A stretch of DNA of 64,000 nucleotides, taken from AC-32 sp963766375. GTDB taxonomy: Bacteria; Actinomycetota; Thermoleophilia; Gaiellales; Gaiellaceae. The position numbers were made by a program, and so were the translations under genes. A model generated the notes under the pieces. That model was not told where the DNA came from, did not search any database, and saw only the letters and a list, made by a program, of their open reading frames with translations. Shown here piece after piece: positions 43,629 to 51,818 of the stretch. Position 1 is the first letter of the stretch, and each line of letters begins with the position of its first letter. The stretch spans positions 21,504 to 85,503 of the forward strand of contig CAVXZG010000009.1 in NCBI GenBank assembly GCA_963766375.1. Reading direction: 5' to 3'.

Positions 43629-43967
43629 ATGGCACGCGGCCTCTCCTTCATTCCCCTGCTCGCGTCGCTCGCCGTGGGCGGGTGGCTCCTGAACGGGCAG
43701 CTCGGCCAGACGCCGAGCCCCGGGACCGTGACGCAGGCTCTCGGCCAGGTGCGCGAGGCTGCCGCCGGGCTGACCTTCGTTCAGGCCGTGACGCAGCTGG
43801 AGCAGTTTCACGCCACGAGCGGCACCTACGCCGGTGCGCCGCTCGCCGGCCTCAAGGTGAAGCTCGTCCGCGCCAACGCCGGCTCGTACTGCATGCAGGC
43901 AACCGTCAGCGGCAAGGCGTACCACGTCGCAGGCCCCGGCGGCACGGCCGTATCCGGGCCCTGCTGA
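43629..43967 (+). CDS. Small secreted protein with pilin-like globular domain
   Basis: A 112-residue protein with one N-terminal hydrophobic helix (FIPLLASLAVGGWLLNG) and a short extracytoplasmic part: VTQLEQFHATSGTYAGAPLAGLKVKLVRANAGSYCMQATVSGKAYHVAGP (broken here by two blocks of conserved pattern, T-Y-A-G and Y-C-M-Q-A). The T/S-G-T-Y ... Y-C-x-x-A pattern is that of type IV pilin-like domains from actinobacteria, and two cysteines could form a loop disulfide. There is no clear prepilin-peptidase site (G-F-T-x-x-E). It follows the methyltransferase by 24 nt on the same strand. Confidence 0.6.
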   Translation: MARGLSFIPLLASLAVGGWLLNGQLGQTPSPGTVTQALGQVREAAAGLTFVQAVTQLEQFHATSGTYAGAPLAGLKVKLVRANAGSYCMQATVSGKAYHVAGPGGTAVSGPC

Positions 43968-43968
43968 G

Positions 43969-44931
43969 CTACCAGACGCTTCGCAGCAGCTCTGCGATCT
44001 CCGCCGCGCTCGCCGGGCGCGGGTTCGCCTTGGCACCGGCTCGGTTGACCGTCGCTTCGGCCACCTCGTCGAGCTCGTCTTCCGGCACGCCCAGGTCGCG
44101 CAGGCGTTCGAAGCCGGACAGGCGGGCAAGCTCCTCGGCCCGAGCGGCCGGATCGTCCGCAGCGAGCGCCTCGCCGAACCGGGCGATCTCCCCCGCCGCG
44201 ACTGGCTGGTTGAAGCGGAGCGCCGGCGGGAGCGTGAGTGCGTTCGCAGCGCCGTGCGCGATTCCATAGCGACCACCGAGGGCCTGGGCCATCGCGTGGC
44301 CGAGCCCTAGGCCCGCTGAGCCGAGGGCGGCACCGGCCTCCATCGCTCCGTGGAGGAGCGTCGTGCGGGCCTGCAGGTCGTCGCCGTGCTCGAGCACCTG
44401 TGGCAGCGACGCCCCGATCAGCCGAGCTCCCTCCAGCGCGTGCCGGTCGCCGTCGGGGTTGCGGCCGGCCACGTAGAGCGCCTCGGCCGAATGCGCCAAG
44501 GCGTTGAGCGCCGTCCCGCCGCTCTGCTCGCGGGAGAGGCCGAGTGTCAGCTCGGGCTCGTAGACGATCCCGCCCAGGTGAGCCCCGGCGCCACCGCCCT
44601 TCATGCGCCGGTCGGGGTCGCGCACTCCGAAGAACGTCGTCCACTCGGCGCCCGAGTAGGTCGTCGGCACCGACACAACCGGTAGGCCAGTCGCGGCGGA
44701 GACCGCCTTGGCGAGGTCGATCGCGCTGCCACCGCCGACGGCCAACACACCGTCGGAACCGTCCGCCGCGGCCGCAACCTCGGGCACCCGATCGCTCGGC
44801 ACCTCGTCCCAGCGGCCCGCCGAGGGCACATCGAGCCCCGACCAACGCTCGCTCGCGATCAGAAAGGGACGCTCAATCTCCAACTCGGCGAGCAGCGGCC
44901 TGAGCTCAGCCAGCCCCCAGCGGACGATCAC
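43969..44931 (-). CDS. Iron-containing alcohol dehydrogenase family (maleylacetate reductase-like)
   Basis: A 320-residue group III alcohol dehydrogenase. The dinucleotide-binding part has GVLAVGGGSAIDLAKAVSAATGLPVVSVPTTYSGAEWTTFFG (shown partly, the G-G-G-S and P-T-T-x-S-G motifs); metal-binding histidines occur in ALNALAHSAEALY and GLGHAMAQALGGRYGIAHG. The S-G-A-E-W-T pattern matches maleylacetate reductases, which reduce maleylacetate to 3-oxoadipate in aromatic degradation, but other substrates are possible. GTG 44931 overlaps the LysR stop (GTGA), and LysR regulators next to such enzymes usually respond to pathway intermediates. Confidence 0.82.
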   Translation of the reverse strand: MIVRWGLAELRPLLAELEIERPFLIASERWSGLDVPSAGRWDEVPSDRVPEVAAAADGSDGVLAVGGGSAIDLAKAVSAATGLPVVSVPTTYSGAEWTTFFGVRDPDRRMKGGGAGAHLGGIVYEPELTLGLSREQSGGTALNALAHSAEALYVAGRNPDGDRHALEGARLIGASLPQVLEHGDDLQARTTLLHGAMEAGAALGSAGLGLGHAMAQALGGRYGIAHGAANALTLPPALRFNQPVAAGEIARFGEALAADDPAARAEELARLSGFERLRDLGVPEDELDEVAEATVNRAGAKANPRPASAAEIAELLRSVW

Positions 44932-45818
44932 AGCCGCTCGCGCGCGAACTCGAGAAACGCCTCGGCAGCGCGGGTCGGCGAGCGACCCGCGGAGCGTACG
45001 AGCGAGATCTCGCGCGAGGGCTCGAGCCCCTTCACGCGGGCGGTCACGAGCGTGCCCGCCGCGAGATCGGCCTCGATCGCCGTGCGCGAGATGAAGGTGA
45101 CGCCGTGCCCCGCCGCGACGGCGGACTTGACCGACTCCTGCAGTCCCAGCTCGAGACGCGGCTCGAGGTCGCGCAGGCGAGTTCCCGCCCGGCGAAGCTC
45201 GTCCTCGATCACCTGGCGGACGCCTGCGCCCTCCTGCATCACGATCAGCGGCTCTTCGCGCAGCTCCTCGAGAGAGACACTGCGGCCCGCGAAGCGATGG
45301 CCGGGCGGGCACGCGAGCACGACCTCATCGCGGAAGAACGGCTCGAAGACGACGCCCCTGTGCCGCCGCGCGGCGCCGACCACGCCGAGCTCGAGCTCGC
45401 GCTCGGCGACGCGGTCGACGACCGACTGCGTGTCGGAGATCGAGAGGGAGACGGCGACGCCGGGGTTCTCGCGCTGGAACTCGCAGAGCAGCACCGGGAC
45501 GACCGTGCTGCCAGGCCCCGTGGAGGCGCCCACCTCGAGCGTGCCGCCGAGCTCCCCTTCCTCGCCGGCGTCGAGCTCCTCGATCAGCTGACCCTCGAGC
45601 GCGAGCATTCGCTGCGCCCCGCGGTAGAGCGCGAGCCCGGCCTCGGTCGGCTCGACGCGGCGGCCGGAGCGGTCGAGCAGCTTGCGGCCTAGACGCTTCT
45701 CGAGCGATCGAACCTGCAGGCTGACCGCCGGCTGGGTGACCCCTAGTCGCTCCGCCGCCTGCGAGAAGCTCTTCCGCTCGACGACCGCGCAGAACGCAGC
45801 CAGCTGTCGCGTGTCCAT
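44928..45818 (-). CDS. LysR-type transcriptional regulator
   Basis: A 296-residue LTTR. HTH: MDTRQLAAFCAVVERKSFSQAAERLGVTQPAVSLQVRSLEKRLG; C-terminal effector domain of the periplasmic-binding-protein fold with LEVGASTGPGSTVVPVLLCEF and the CysB/CbbR-like pattern. It is cotranscribed and translationally coupled with the alcohol dehydrogenase downstream, so it likely controls that gene and itself. ATG 45818 is 6 nt behind TAAGCT, so the transcript is probably leaderless. An inverted repeat spanning the start codon and -10 box (45816-45832) is a good autoregulation site. Confidence 0.93.
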   Translation of the reverse strand: MDTRQLAAFCAVVERKSFSQAAERLGVTQPAVSLQVRSLEKRLGRKLLDRSGRRVEPTEAGLALYRGAQRMLALEGQLIEELDAGEEGELGGTLEVGASTGPGSTVVPVLLCEFQRENPGVAVSLSISDTQSVVDRVAERELELGVVGAARRHRGVVFEPFFRDEVVLACPPGHRFAGRSVSLEELREEPLIVMQEGAGVRQVIEDELRRAGTRLRDLEPRLELGLQESVKSAVAAGHGVTFISRTAIEADLAAGTLVTARVKGLEPSREISLVRSAGRSPTRAAEAFLEFARERL

Positions 45819-45832
45819 AAGACAAGCTTATG
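45816..45832 (-). promoter_or_regulatory. LysR-type operator overlapping start codon and -10 box
   Basis: CATAAG-ACAAG-CTTATG, a 6-bp perfect inverted repeat with a T-N11-A core, as in LTTR boxes. On the minus strand it contains both the -10 TAAGCT (45830-45825) and the ATG (45818), so binding would block transcription of the regulator. Confidence 0.6.
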
Positions 45833-45947
45833 CGAAGAGTCACACTTCCGGCACAATCACGTCACCCATACGTGCGAATTTCCTCGATAAAATTTCAGCG
45901 GGTGGTGGGTTGGGGTGCCCCGAGAGGAAGGATTCGCCGCGGCAGCG

Positions 45948-45976
45948 CTGACGCGGGGGTGCGGACTCTCTAGCAT
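45948..45976 (+). promoter_or_regulatory. Promoter with -35 CTGACG and -10 TAGCAT (leaderless)
   Basis: CTGACG (45948-45953), a 17-bp spacer and TAGCAT (45971-45976); GTG 45983 follows after 6 nt. Best-formed promoter in the window, predicted to start transcription at the GTG itself. Confidence 0.65.
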
Positions 45977-45982
45977 CTGGGG

Positions 45983-46669
45983 GTGGCCGCTTCGCAGCCG
46001 AGGCCGAGCGACTCGTTCGTTGAGCGATTCTCCGTTCTCGTCCGCGGCTCGCAGAAGCGTCGGGTCGATCTCGAGCTCCGCATCCTCGACGTCGTCTTTG
46101 CGTCGTTCTTCCTGCTGATCGCGCTGCCGCTCCTCGGGCTGATCTCGTCGGCGCTCATGCTGACCAGCGGGCGGCCGCTCTTCTACCGAGGCCAGCGCGT
46201 CGGCCGCGACGGCCGCATCTTCGAGATGCTCAAGTTCCGGACGCTCCGCCGGGGCGCCGAGGAACGGCTCGGCCCGTACCTCGGCACAGAGCTCGTCGAG
46301 CGCACCCAGGCCGAGACCACGCGGCTCGGCCGGCAGCTCCGTGCCACGCAGCTCGACGAGTTGCCGCAGCTCTGGAACATCCTGCGCGGGGACATGAGCT
46401 TCGTCGGCCCCCGCCCGATCCGGCCTCGCTTCTTCGAGCAGCTCGCCGCCGAGCTGCCGGCCTACTGGCAGCGGCTCGTCGTCCGCCCTGGTCTGACCGG
46501 CTTCGCCCAAGTGCGGCGCGGCTACGAGACCTCGATGGCCGAGAAGCTCGCCCACGATCTCGAGTGGATCGCCGACCGCTCGATGCCGCTCTACCTGCGT
46601 ACGCTCGTGGCGACCGCGTTCCGGATCGGCGCGCAATCGCTGCGAGGCCTCTTCAGGCCGCACGGCTAG
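45983..46669 (+). CDS. Second initiating sugar-phosphate transferase
   Basis: A 228-residue polyprenyl-phosphate sugar transferase (PF02397 type). One N-terminal re-entrant helix (VVFASFFLLIALPLLGLISSALM), then FYRGQRVGRDGRIFEMLKFRTL, the catalytic LDELPQLWNILRGDMSFVGPRP and VRPGLTGFAQVRRGYETS. It has no WbaP-like extra membrane domain, as with the enzyme at 8664-9305. The N-terminal 28 residues are hydrophilic and positively charged. GTG 45983 is 6 nt behind a -10 box. Two initiating enzymes in one locus suggest two lipid-linked glycans or alternative first sugars. Confidence 0.93.
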   Translation: MAASQPRPSDSFVERFSVLVRGSQKRRVDLELRILDVVFASFFLLIALPLLGLISSALMLTSGRPLFYRGQRVGRDGRIFEMLKFRTLRRGAEERLGPYLGTELVERTQAETTRLGRQLRATQLDELPQLWNILRGDMSFVGPRPIRPRFFEQLAAELPAYWQRLVVRPGLTGFAQVRRGYETSMAEKLAHDLEWIADRSMPLYLRTLVATAFRIGAQSLRGLFRPHG

Positions 46670-46672
46670 ACT
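46667..46672 (+). promoter_or_regulatory. -10 box made from the stop codon of the preceding gene
   Basis: TAGACT: its first three bases are the TAG stop of the sugar transferase gene; 6 nt later is GTG 46679. No clear -35. Fits the leaderless pattern and would let asparagine synthetase be transcribed on its own. Confidence 0.5.
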
Positions 46673-46678
46673 CGGCGC

Positions 46679-48571
46679 GTGTGCGGGATCTGCGGGATCG
46701 TCTCCTCGAACGGGCCTGCGGACCCCGACCGGCTCGCGGCGATGAGCGCCAAGCTCGTCCACCGAGGGCCTGACAGCGACGGGATCTTCGCCGAGGGCCA
46801 GGCCGCGCTCGCCGCGCGCCGGCTCGCGATCATCGACCTCGAGACGGGCGACCAGCCGATCGCGAACGAGGACTCGACGATTCACGTCGTGCAGAACGGC
46901 GAGCTCTACAACTACCGCGAGCTGCGCGCCGAGCTCGAGCGCGCCGGCCACCGCTTCCGCACGCACGGCGACACCGAGGTGCTCGTCCATCTCTACGAGC
47001 AGGAAGGGCTCGAGTTCGCCCGGCGGCTGCGCGGGATGTTCGCGGTCGCACTCTGGGATGCGCCGCGGCGCCGCCTCGTGCTGGCCCGCGACCGCTACGG
47101 GATCAAGCCGCTCTACTACCGCGCCGACTCGAGCGGCGGCCTCGAGTTCGCCTCCGAGCTGCGTGCACTCCCCCGGGGAGAGATCGACCTCGACGCGCTC
47201 GAGGCGTTCCTGGCCTTCAACTCGATTCCCGCGCCGCTGACGATCTTCCGCGACGCGCGCAAGCTTCCGCCCGGGCACCTGCTGGTGTGGGAGGCCGGCG
47301 AGACGCGCGTCGAGCGATTTGCACGCCCTGCGCCTGCCGCACTCGACGACCTGCGCGACGACGACGAAGCGGAGCTGATCGAGGAGCTGCGCGCGCGGCT
47401 CCGCGACTCCGTGCGTGCACACCTCGTCTCCGACGTGCCGGTGGGGGTGCTCCTATCTGGGGGAATCGACTCCTCCGCCCTCACCGCCCTGGCCGCACAG
47501 GAGAGCCACGAGCCCGTGCGCACGTTCTCGATCGGCTTCGAGGAGCGCTCCTTCGACGAGCTCGGCGACGCGCGGCTCGTGGCCGAGCGGTATGGCACGC
47601 AGCATCGCGAGCTCGTGCTGCGGCCCGACGCCGCGCTGCTCCTGCCGGCGCTCGCGGAGGCCTTCGACGAGCCGTTCGCCGACTCGTCCGCGCTGCCGAC
47701 CTACCTCGTCTCACAGCTAGCCGCGCAGGACGTGAAGGTCGCGCTCTCAGGCGAGGGCGGGGATGAGCTCTTCGGCGGCTACTACACCTACGTCGCCGAC
47801 CAGCTCGCGCTGCGGGCGGGCGGTGCCGCGCGACTCGCACGGCCGCTCGTCGAGCGCCTGCCGACCTCCACCGCCCGCGCGAGCTTCGACTACAAGGCGA
47901 AGCGGTTCGTCCGCGGGGCGCACCTGCCCCCGCTCGAGCGTCACCACGCGTGGAAGGAGATCTTCTCGCCCGAGGCCCGCGCAGAGCTGACCGGGCGCCG
48001 CCACGCGTTCGACCCGGTCGACCTCTACCGCGCCCGCTTCGCCGAGACCGAAGGCGCCGAGCCGCTCGCGCGTCTCCAGGACGTCGACCTCGGGATCTAC
48101 CTCGTGGACGACCTGCTGGTGAAGACCGACCGCGCCTCGATGGCGCACTCGCTCGAGGCCCGCGTGCCGTTCCTCGACCCGGCCGTGACGAACTTCGCGG
48201 CGGCACTGCCGGCGAAGCACCGAGTGCACGGGCTGCGCAAGAAGGTGTTGCTGCGCAAGGCGGTCGCCCCGCTCGTCCCGAGGGAGATCGTGCGCGGCAA
48301 GAAGCGCGGCTTCTCGATCCCCGCGGCCGCCTGGCTGCGCGGCGAGCTCGAGCCGTTCGCCCGCGAGACGCTCAGCGCGGAGACGCTCCGCCGCCAGGGC
48401 TACTTCCGGCCCGAAGCGGTGGCGGCGCTGCTCGACCGCCACGTCGCCGGCAAGGAGGACCTCTCGCGTCAGCTCTGGGGCCTGCTCGCCTTCACCCTCT
48501 GGCATGAGCACCACGTCGAGCGTGAGCCCACGCCGCTCGCGAGCGAGCGCATGGAGGCGCTCGTCCGCTGA
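46679..48571 (+). CDS. asnB: Asparagine synthetase (glutamine-hydrolysing)
   Basis: A 630-residue AsnB-type amidotransferase. The N-terminal Ntn-hydrolase domain begins M-C-G-I-C-G-I, with Cys2 as nucleophile, and has VQNGELYNYRELRAEL and ARDRYGIKPLYY; the C-terminal synthetase domain has VPVGVLLSGGIDSSALTALAA (PP-loop) and SGEGGDELFGGYYTYV. Glutamine supplies NH3 to amidate aspartate, or in polysaccharide and peptidoglycan loci another carboxylate, such as a uronic acid or sugar-linked amino acid. GTG 46679 must be the start because Cys2 follows it. The flanking initiating transferase and DUF354 gene favour a glycan role, but a housekeeping role is not excluded. Confidence 0.92.
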   Translation: MCGICGIVSSNGPADPDRLAAMSAKLVHRGPDSDGIFAEGQAALAARRLAIIDLETGDQPIANEDSTIHVVQNGELYNYRELRAELERAGHRFRTHGDTEVLVHLYEQEGLEFARRLRGMFAVALWDAPRRRLVLARDRYGIKPLYYRADSSGGLEFASELRALPRGEIDLDALEAFLAFNSIPAPLTIFRDARKLPPGHLLVWEAGETRVERFARPAPAALDDLRDDDEAELIEELRARLRDSVRAHLVSDVPVGVLLSGGIDSSALTALAAQESHEPVRTFSIGFEERSFDELGDARLVAERYGTQHRELVLRPDAALLLPALAEAFDEPFADSSALPTYLVSQLAAQDVKVALSGEGGDELFGGYYTYVADQLALRAGGAARLARPLVERLPTSTARASFDYKAKRFVRGAHLPPLERHHAWKEIFSPEARAELTGRRHAFDPVDLYRARFAETEGAEPLARLQDVDLGIYLVDDLLVKTDRASMAHSLEARVPFLDPAVTNFAAALPAKHRVHGLRKKVLLRKAVAPLVPREIVRGKKRGFSIPAAAWLRGELEPFARETLSAETLRRQGYFRPEAVAALLDRHVAGKEDLSRQLWGLLAFTLWHEHHVEREPTPLASERMEALVR

Positions 48572-48942
48572 CCGACCTACCGGAGTTCGGGCTCGGCTAC
48601 CCAGGGACCGAGCTGCGGCAGCGCCTCGTGGATGCCGTGCTCGCCGGCGAGAAGACGGCCACCGCCGGGCTGCACGGCGTCTTCGAAGACGATCCGACCC
48701 CGGATCCGGGAGACCGCTTCGTGGTCGAGGATGCGCAGGGAACGCCGCGAGCAATCGTCGAGGTCACGGAGGTGAGAGTCATTCCCGCGGCCGAGGTCGA
48801 CCTCCAGTTCGCCCGCGACGAGGGCGAGGGGTTCGAGTCGGTTCAGGACTGGCACGAGGCGCACGAGCGTTTCTTCGAGCGGACGATCGAGCCCGAGACG
48901 CTGATCGACGCGATCCGCTTCCGGATCGTGGAGCGGCTGTGA
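48568..48942 (+). CDS. ASCH-domain protein
   Basis: A small PUA-like ASCH protein; LVDAVLAGEKTATAGL is the typical G-x-K-x-x-T motif and VEVTEVRVIP with FARDEGEGFESVQDWHEAHERFF fits the family. The clear frame from GTG 48628 gives 104 residues, but conserved sequence (LPEFGLGYPGTELRQR) lies upstream in frame, back to a CTG at 48568 that overlaps the asparagine synthetase TGA (CTGA). I give this longer form, since stop-start overlaps are common here, but CTG is a rare start. Function of ASCH proteins is RNA- or nucleotide-related and not assigned. Confidence 0.72.
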   Translation: MTDLPEFGLGYPGTELRQRLVDAVLAGEKTATAGLHGVFEDDPTPDPGDRFVVEDAQGTPRAIVEVTEVRVIPAAEVDLQFARDEGEGFESVQDWHEAHERFFERTIEPETLIDAIRFRIVERL

Positions 48943-49952
48943 GGGTCTGGATCGACATCACGGCGCCGGCCCACGTGCTGGTCTTCCGGCCGCTCCTGCC
49001 GCTGCTGCGGGAGCGCGGCGCCGAGGTCGAGCTCACCTCACGCGACTACGCCCAGACGGTGCAGCTGCTCGAGCTGCACGGGATCGAGGCGGAGATCCTC
49101 GGCCGGCACGGCGGGCGCTCGCGGCTCGGGAAGGCGCGCTCGCTGACCGCGCGGCTCCGTGACCTGCGGCACTGGGCCAAGGGCCGGGAGTTCGACCTCG
49201 CGCTCGCCCACGGGTCGCACGAGCTGACCCTCACCGCGCGCCGGCTCGGGATCCCGAGCTCGACCACCTTCGACTACGAGTTCGCATGGCTCCAGCACCA
49301 ACTCGGCTGCCGTGCCGCCACTCGCGTGGTCGTCCCGGAGGCGATCCCGCCGGAGCGGCTCGAGCGCTACGGCGCCAGGCCGCCGAAGCTGGTTCAGTAC
49401 CCGGGCCTGAAGGAGGAGTACTACCTGGCGGACTTCGAGCCCGACCCGGCGGCGCTCGAGCCGTTCGAGATCGACTCCGCCCGGGCGCTGGTGGTCGTGC
49501 GCACTCCGCCGGACGTCTCGCTCTACCACCGTCGCTCGAACCCGCTCTTTCCGCAGGTGCTCGACCACCTCGGACACAACGAGTCGGTGCAGGCGATCGT
49601 GCTGCCGCGGACAGCGGAGCAGCGCGACTTCGTGCGCGGGCTCGGCCTGCCCTCGGTACAGGTTCCCGACCGCGCGGTGGACGGGCAGAGCCTGATCGCC
49701 TTCTCCGACCTCGTCGTCTCGGCGGGCGGCACCATGAACCGGGAGGCCGTGGCACTCGGCGTGCCCGTCTACACGACCTACGGCGGCAGGCTCGGCGGCG
49801 TGGACGAGATGCTGATCCGCGAAGGCCGCCTGATCCCCCTCAGCGACCCGCGCGCCCTGGACCTGCGCAAGCGCGAAGGCGAGCGCGAGCGCGTGCGCCG
49901 TGACCCCGCGCTCATGCTCGAGCTGCTGTTGTCAGCTCGCGAGCGCGGCTAG
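48939..49952 (+). CDS. DUF354 family GT-B-like protein
   Basis: A 337-residue protein: MRVWIDITAPAHVLVFRPLLP, DLALAHGSHELTLTARRLGIPSSTTFDYE and SDLVVSAGGTMNREAVALGVPVYTTYGGRLGGVDEMLI. This is DUF354, a relative of UDP-GlcNAc 2-epimerases/glycosyltransferases with the glycine-rich donor pocket near the C terminus. No activity is firmly known for the family; it is frequently in surface-glycan loci. GTG 48939 overlaps the ASCH stop (GTGA). It is convergent with the UvrD-like gene and overlaps its end by 20 nt. Confidence 0.85.
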   Translation: MRVWIDITAPAHVLVFRPLLPLLRERGAEVELTSRDYAQTVQLLELHGIEAEILGRHGGRSRLGKARSLTARLRDLRHWAKGREFDLALAHGSHELTLTARRLGIPSSTTFDYEFAWLQHQLGCRAATRVVVPEAIPPERLERYGARPPKLVQYPGLKEEYYLADFEPDPAALEPFEIDSARALVVVRTPPDVSLYHRRSNPLFPQVLDHLGHNESVQAIVLPRTAEQRDFVRGLGLPSVQVPDRAVDGQSLIAFSDLVVSAGGTMNREAVALGVPVYTTYGGRLGGVDEMLIREGRLIPLSDPRALDLRKREGERERVRRDPALMLELLLSARERG

Positions 49953-51787
49953 CACTTCTTCGCCGTAGCGCTCGAGCTTCGCCGGGCCGACTCCGGCAAC
50001 GGAACCGAGCTCGGCGATCGTCTGCGGCCGGCGCTCGGCGATCTCGGCCAGCGTCGAGTTGTGGAAGACGACGTAGGCGGGAATCTCGTCGGTCCTGGCG
50101 CGCTGCAGGCGCCAGCGCTTGAGCGCCTGGTAGGTCGGGTCGCTCGGCTCCTCGGCGCGCTCTTTCGGCGCGAGCGGCGCGCGGCCTCGACGCCGAGCTC
50201 GGTGAGGAAGCGGCTCGGCTTGCCCGCCCAGGTCAGCGCGAGGTGCCGCTTCGCGCGGGTCATGCCGACGTAGAGCAGCCGCCGCTCCTCGGCGACCAGC
50301 GCCGCGGTGCGCATGGACTGCTTGCACGGGAGCTCCTTTTCCTCGACCCGCGGCAGGAAGACCGCCTCGAACTCGAGACCCTTGGCGCGATGCAGCGTGA
50401 GCAGATGTACCCCGCCCTCGGCCCCGTGGTCGAAGCGAGCCCGCAGCCACTCGACCCAGTCCGCAACGGTGTGCGACCCGTCGTCGTACTCCTCGGCGAG
50501 CTTGCAGAGGCGTGCGAGGTCGGCCTGGCGCACGAGCTCACGCTCGCCCACGCCCTCCGGCACCGGATCCGCGAGCCCTTGCTCCACCGCGACGCGCCGC
50601 ACTTCCTCCGCCAGCGAGCCGAAGCCCGCACCGCGCAGCCCTTTGAGCAGCTGGCGCGCCCCGTCGCGTGAAAGCAGCGCCGCCCCCTGGAACGGGATCT
50701 TCGCGTCGCCGAAGAGCTCCTCGAAGTCCACCGAGCGCGAGTTGAGCCGCATCAGCACGGCCATCTCCTCGTAGGGCACGCCCTCCGCCGCCAGCGCGCG
50801 CACGCGCTCGAGCACGAACCGTCCTTCCTCCTCGGGCGAGTCGAAACCGCGCAGCTGTGGCTGCGGACCCTCGGGGCGCGTCGCGCGCAGCGTCTTCTCG
50901 GCGCCACCGAGCTTCGGCACCAGCCGGTTCGCGAGCCCGAGCACTTCGGGGCTGGAGCGGTAGTTCTCCTCGAGCCGGACGACGGTCGCCTGCGGAAAGC
51001 GCTTCGCCAGACCCAGCAGCCACTCGGGCGAGGCGCCGGTGAAGCCGTAGATCGACTGGTAGTCGTCGCCGACGGCGCAGAGGTCGTCGCGGTCGCCGAC
51101 CCACAGCTCGAGCAGCGACTGCTGCAGCAGGTTCACGTCCTGGTACTCGTCCACGGTGAACGCGCGGTAGCGCTCACGCAGGGCGGCGAGCGCCCACTCG
51201 TCCTCCTCGTAGAGGCGCACCGTCAGCTCCAGCAGGTCCTCGAAGTCGATCGCACCCGAAGCTGTCTTGCGCCGTTCGTACTCGGCGAAGACGCGGGTCA
51301 TCAGATCCTCCGGGATCGGCGGCTCGTGGCCGTTCAGGTTCCGGGCGTAGGTACCGGGCGTCAGCCGCCGGTTCTTCGCCCACTCGACCTCCGTCGCGAG
51401 GTCGCCCGCCGGCCGGAACCGGAACGGGCGAGGCAGCGAGTTGCCGATCTGCCGCAGCAGGAGCGCCTTGGTGGACAGGATTCGGCCCGGGCCCTCGCCG
51501 CGTGCCCGCCGCAGCTGGGCGAGAGCAGCCGAGTGGAAGGTGCGCGCCTCGACCCCGTCGACGCCGAGTCGGGCGAGCCGCCCGCGCATCTCGCCGGCTG
51601 CCTTGTCCGTGAAGGTGACGGCGAGCAGCTCGTCCGACCGGAACGCGCCGGTCGCGACCTGCCACGCGATCCGGCGGGTGATCGTGGTCGTCTTGCCGGA
51701 GCCCGCGCCGGCGAGGATGCAGACCGGCCCGCGAACCGCCTCGGCGGCACGCCGCTGCTCGGGGTTCAGGCCGTCGAGAATCTCCAC
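49932..51787 (-). CDS. UvrD/Rep-type helicase with C-terminal HRDC domain, one frameshift
   Basis: A superfamily 1A helicase of about 617 residues. Motifs: I ILAGAGSGKTTTITRRI; II FTVDEYQDVN; III AVGDDYQSIYGF; IV VVRLEENYRSSPEVL; V LTLHRAKGLEFEAVFLP; VI RLLYVGMTRAKRHLAL. The frame is lost after FLTELGVEAAR near 50183-50190 in a GCGCGC run; the other frame goes on with APLAPKERAEE and an HRDC domain (YQALKRWRLQRARTDEIPAY ... VFHNSTLAEIAERRP ... KLERYGEEVLAALAS) to the stop at 49932. It unwinds DNA 3'-5' in repair or replication restart. The end overlaps the convergent DUF354 gene by 20 nt. Confidence 0.85.
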
Positions 51788-51818
51788 CGAGCCACCCTAG
51801 CCACGGCGGCAGACGGTT

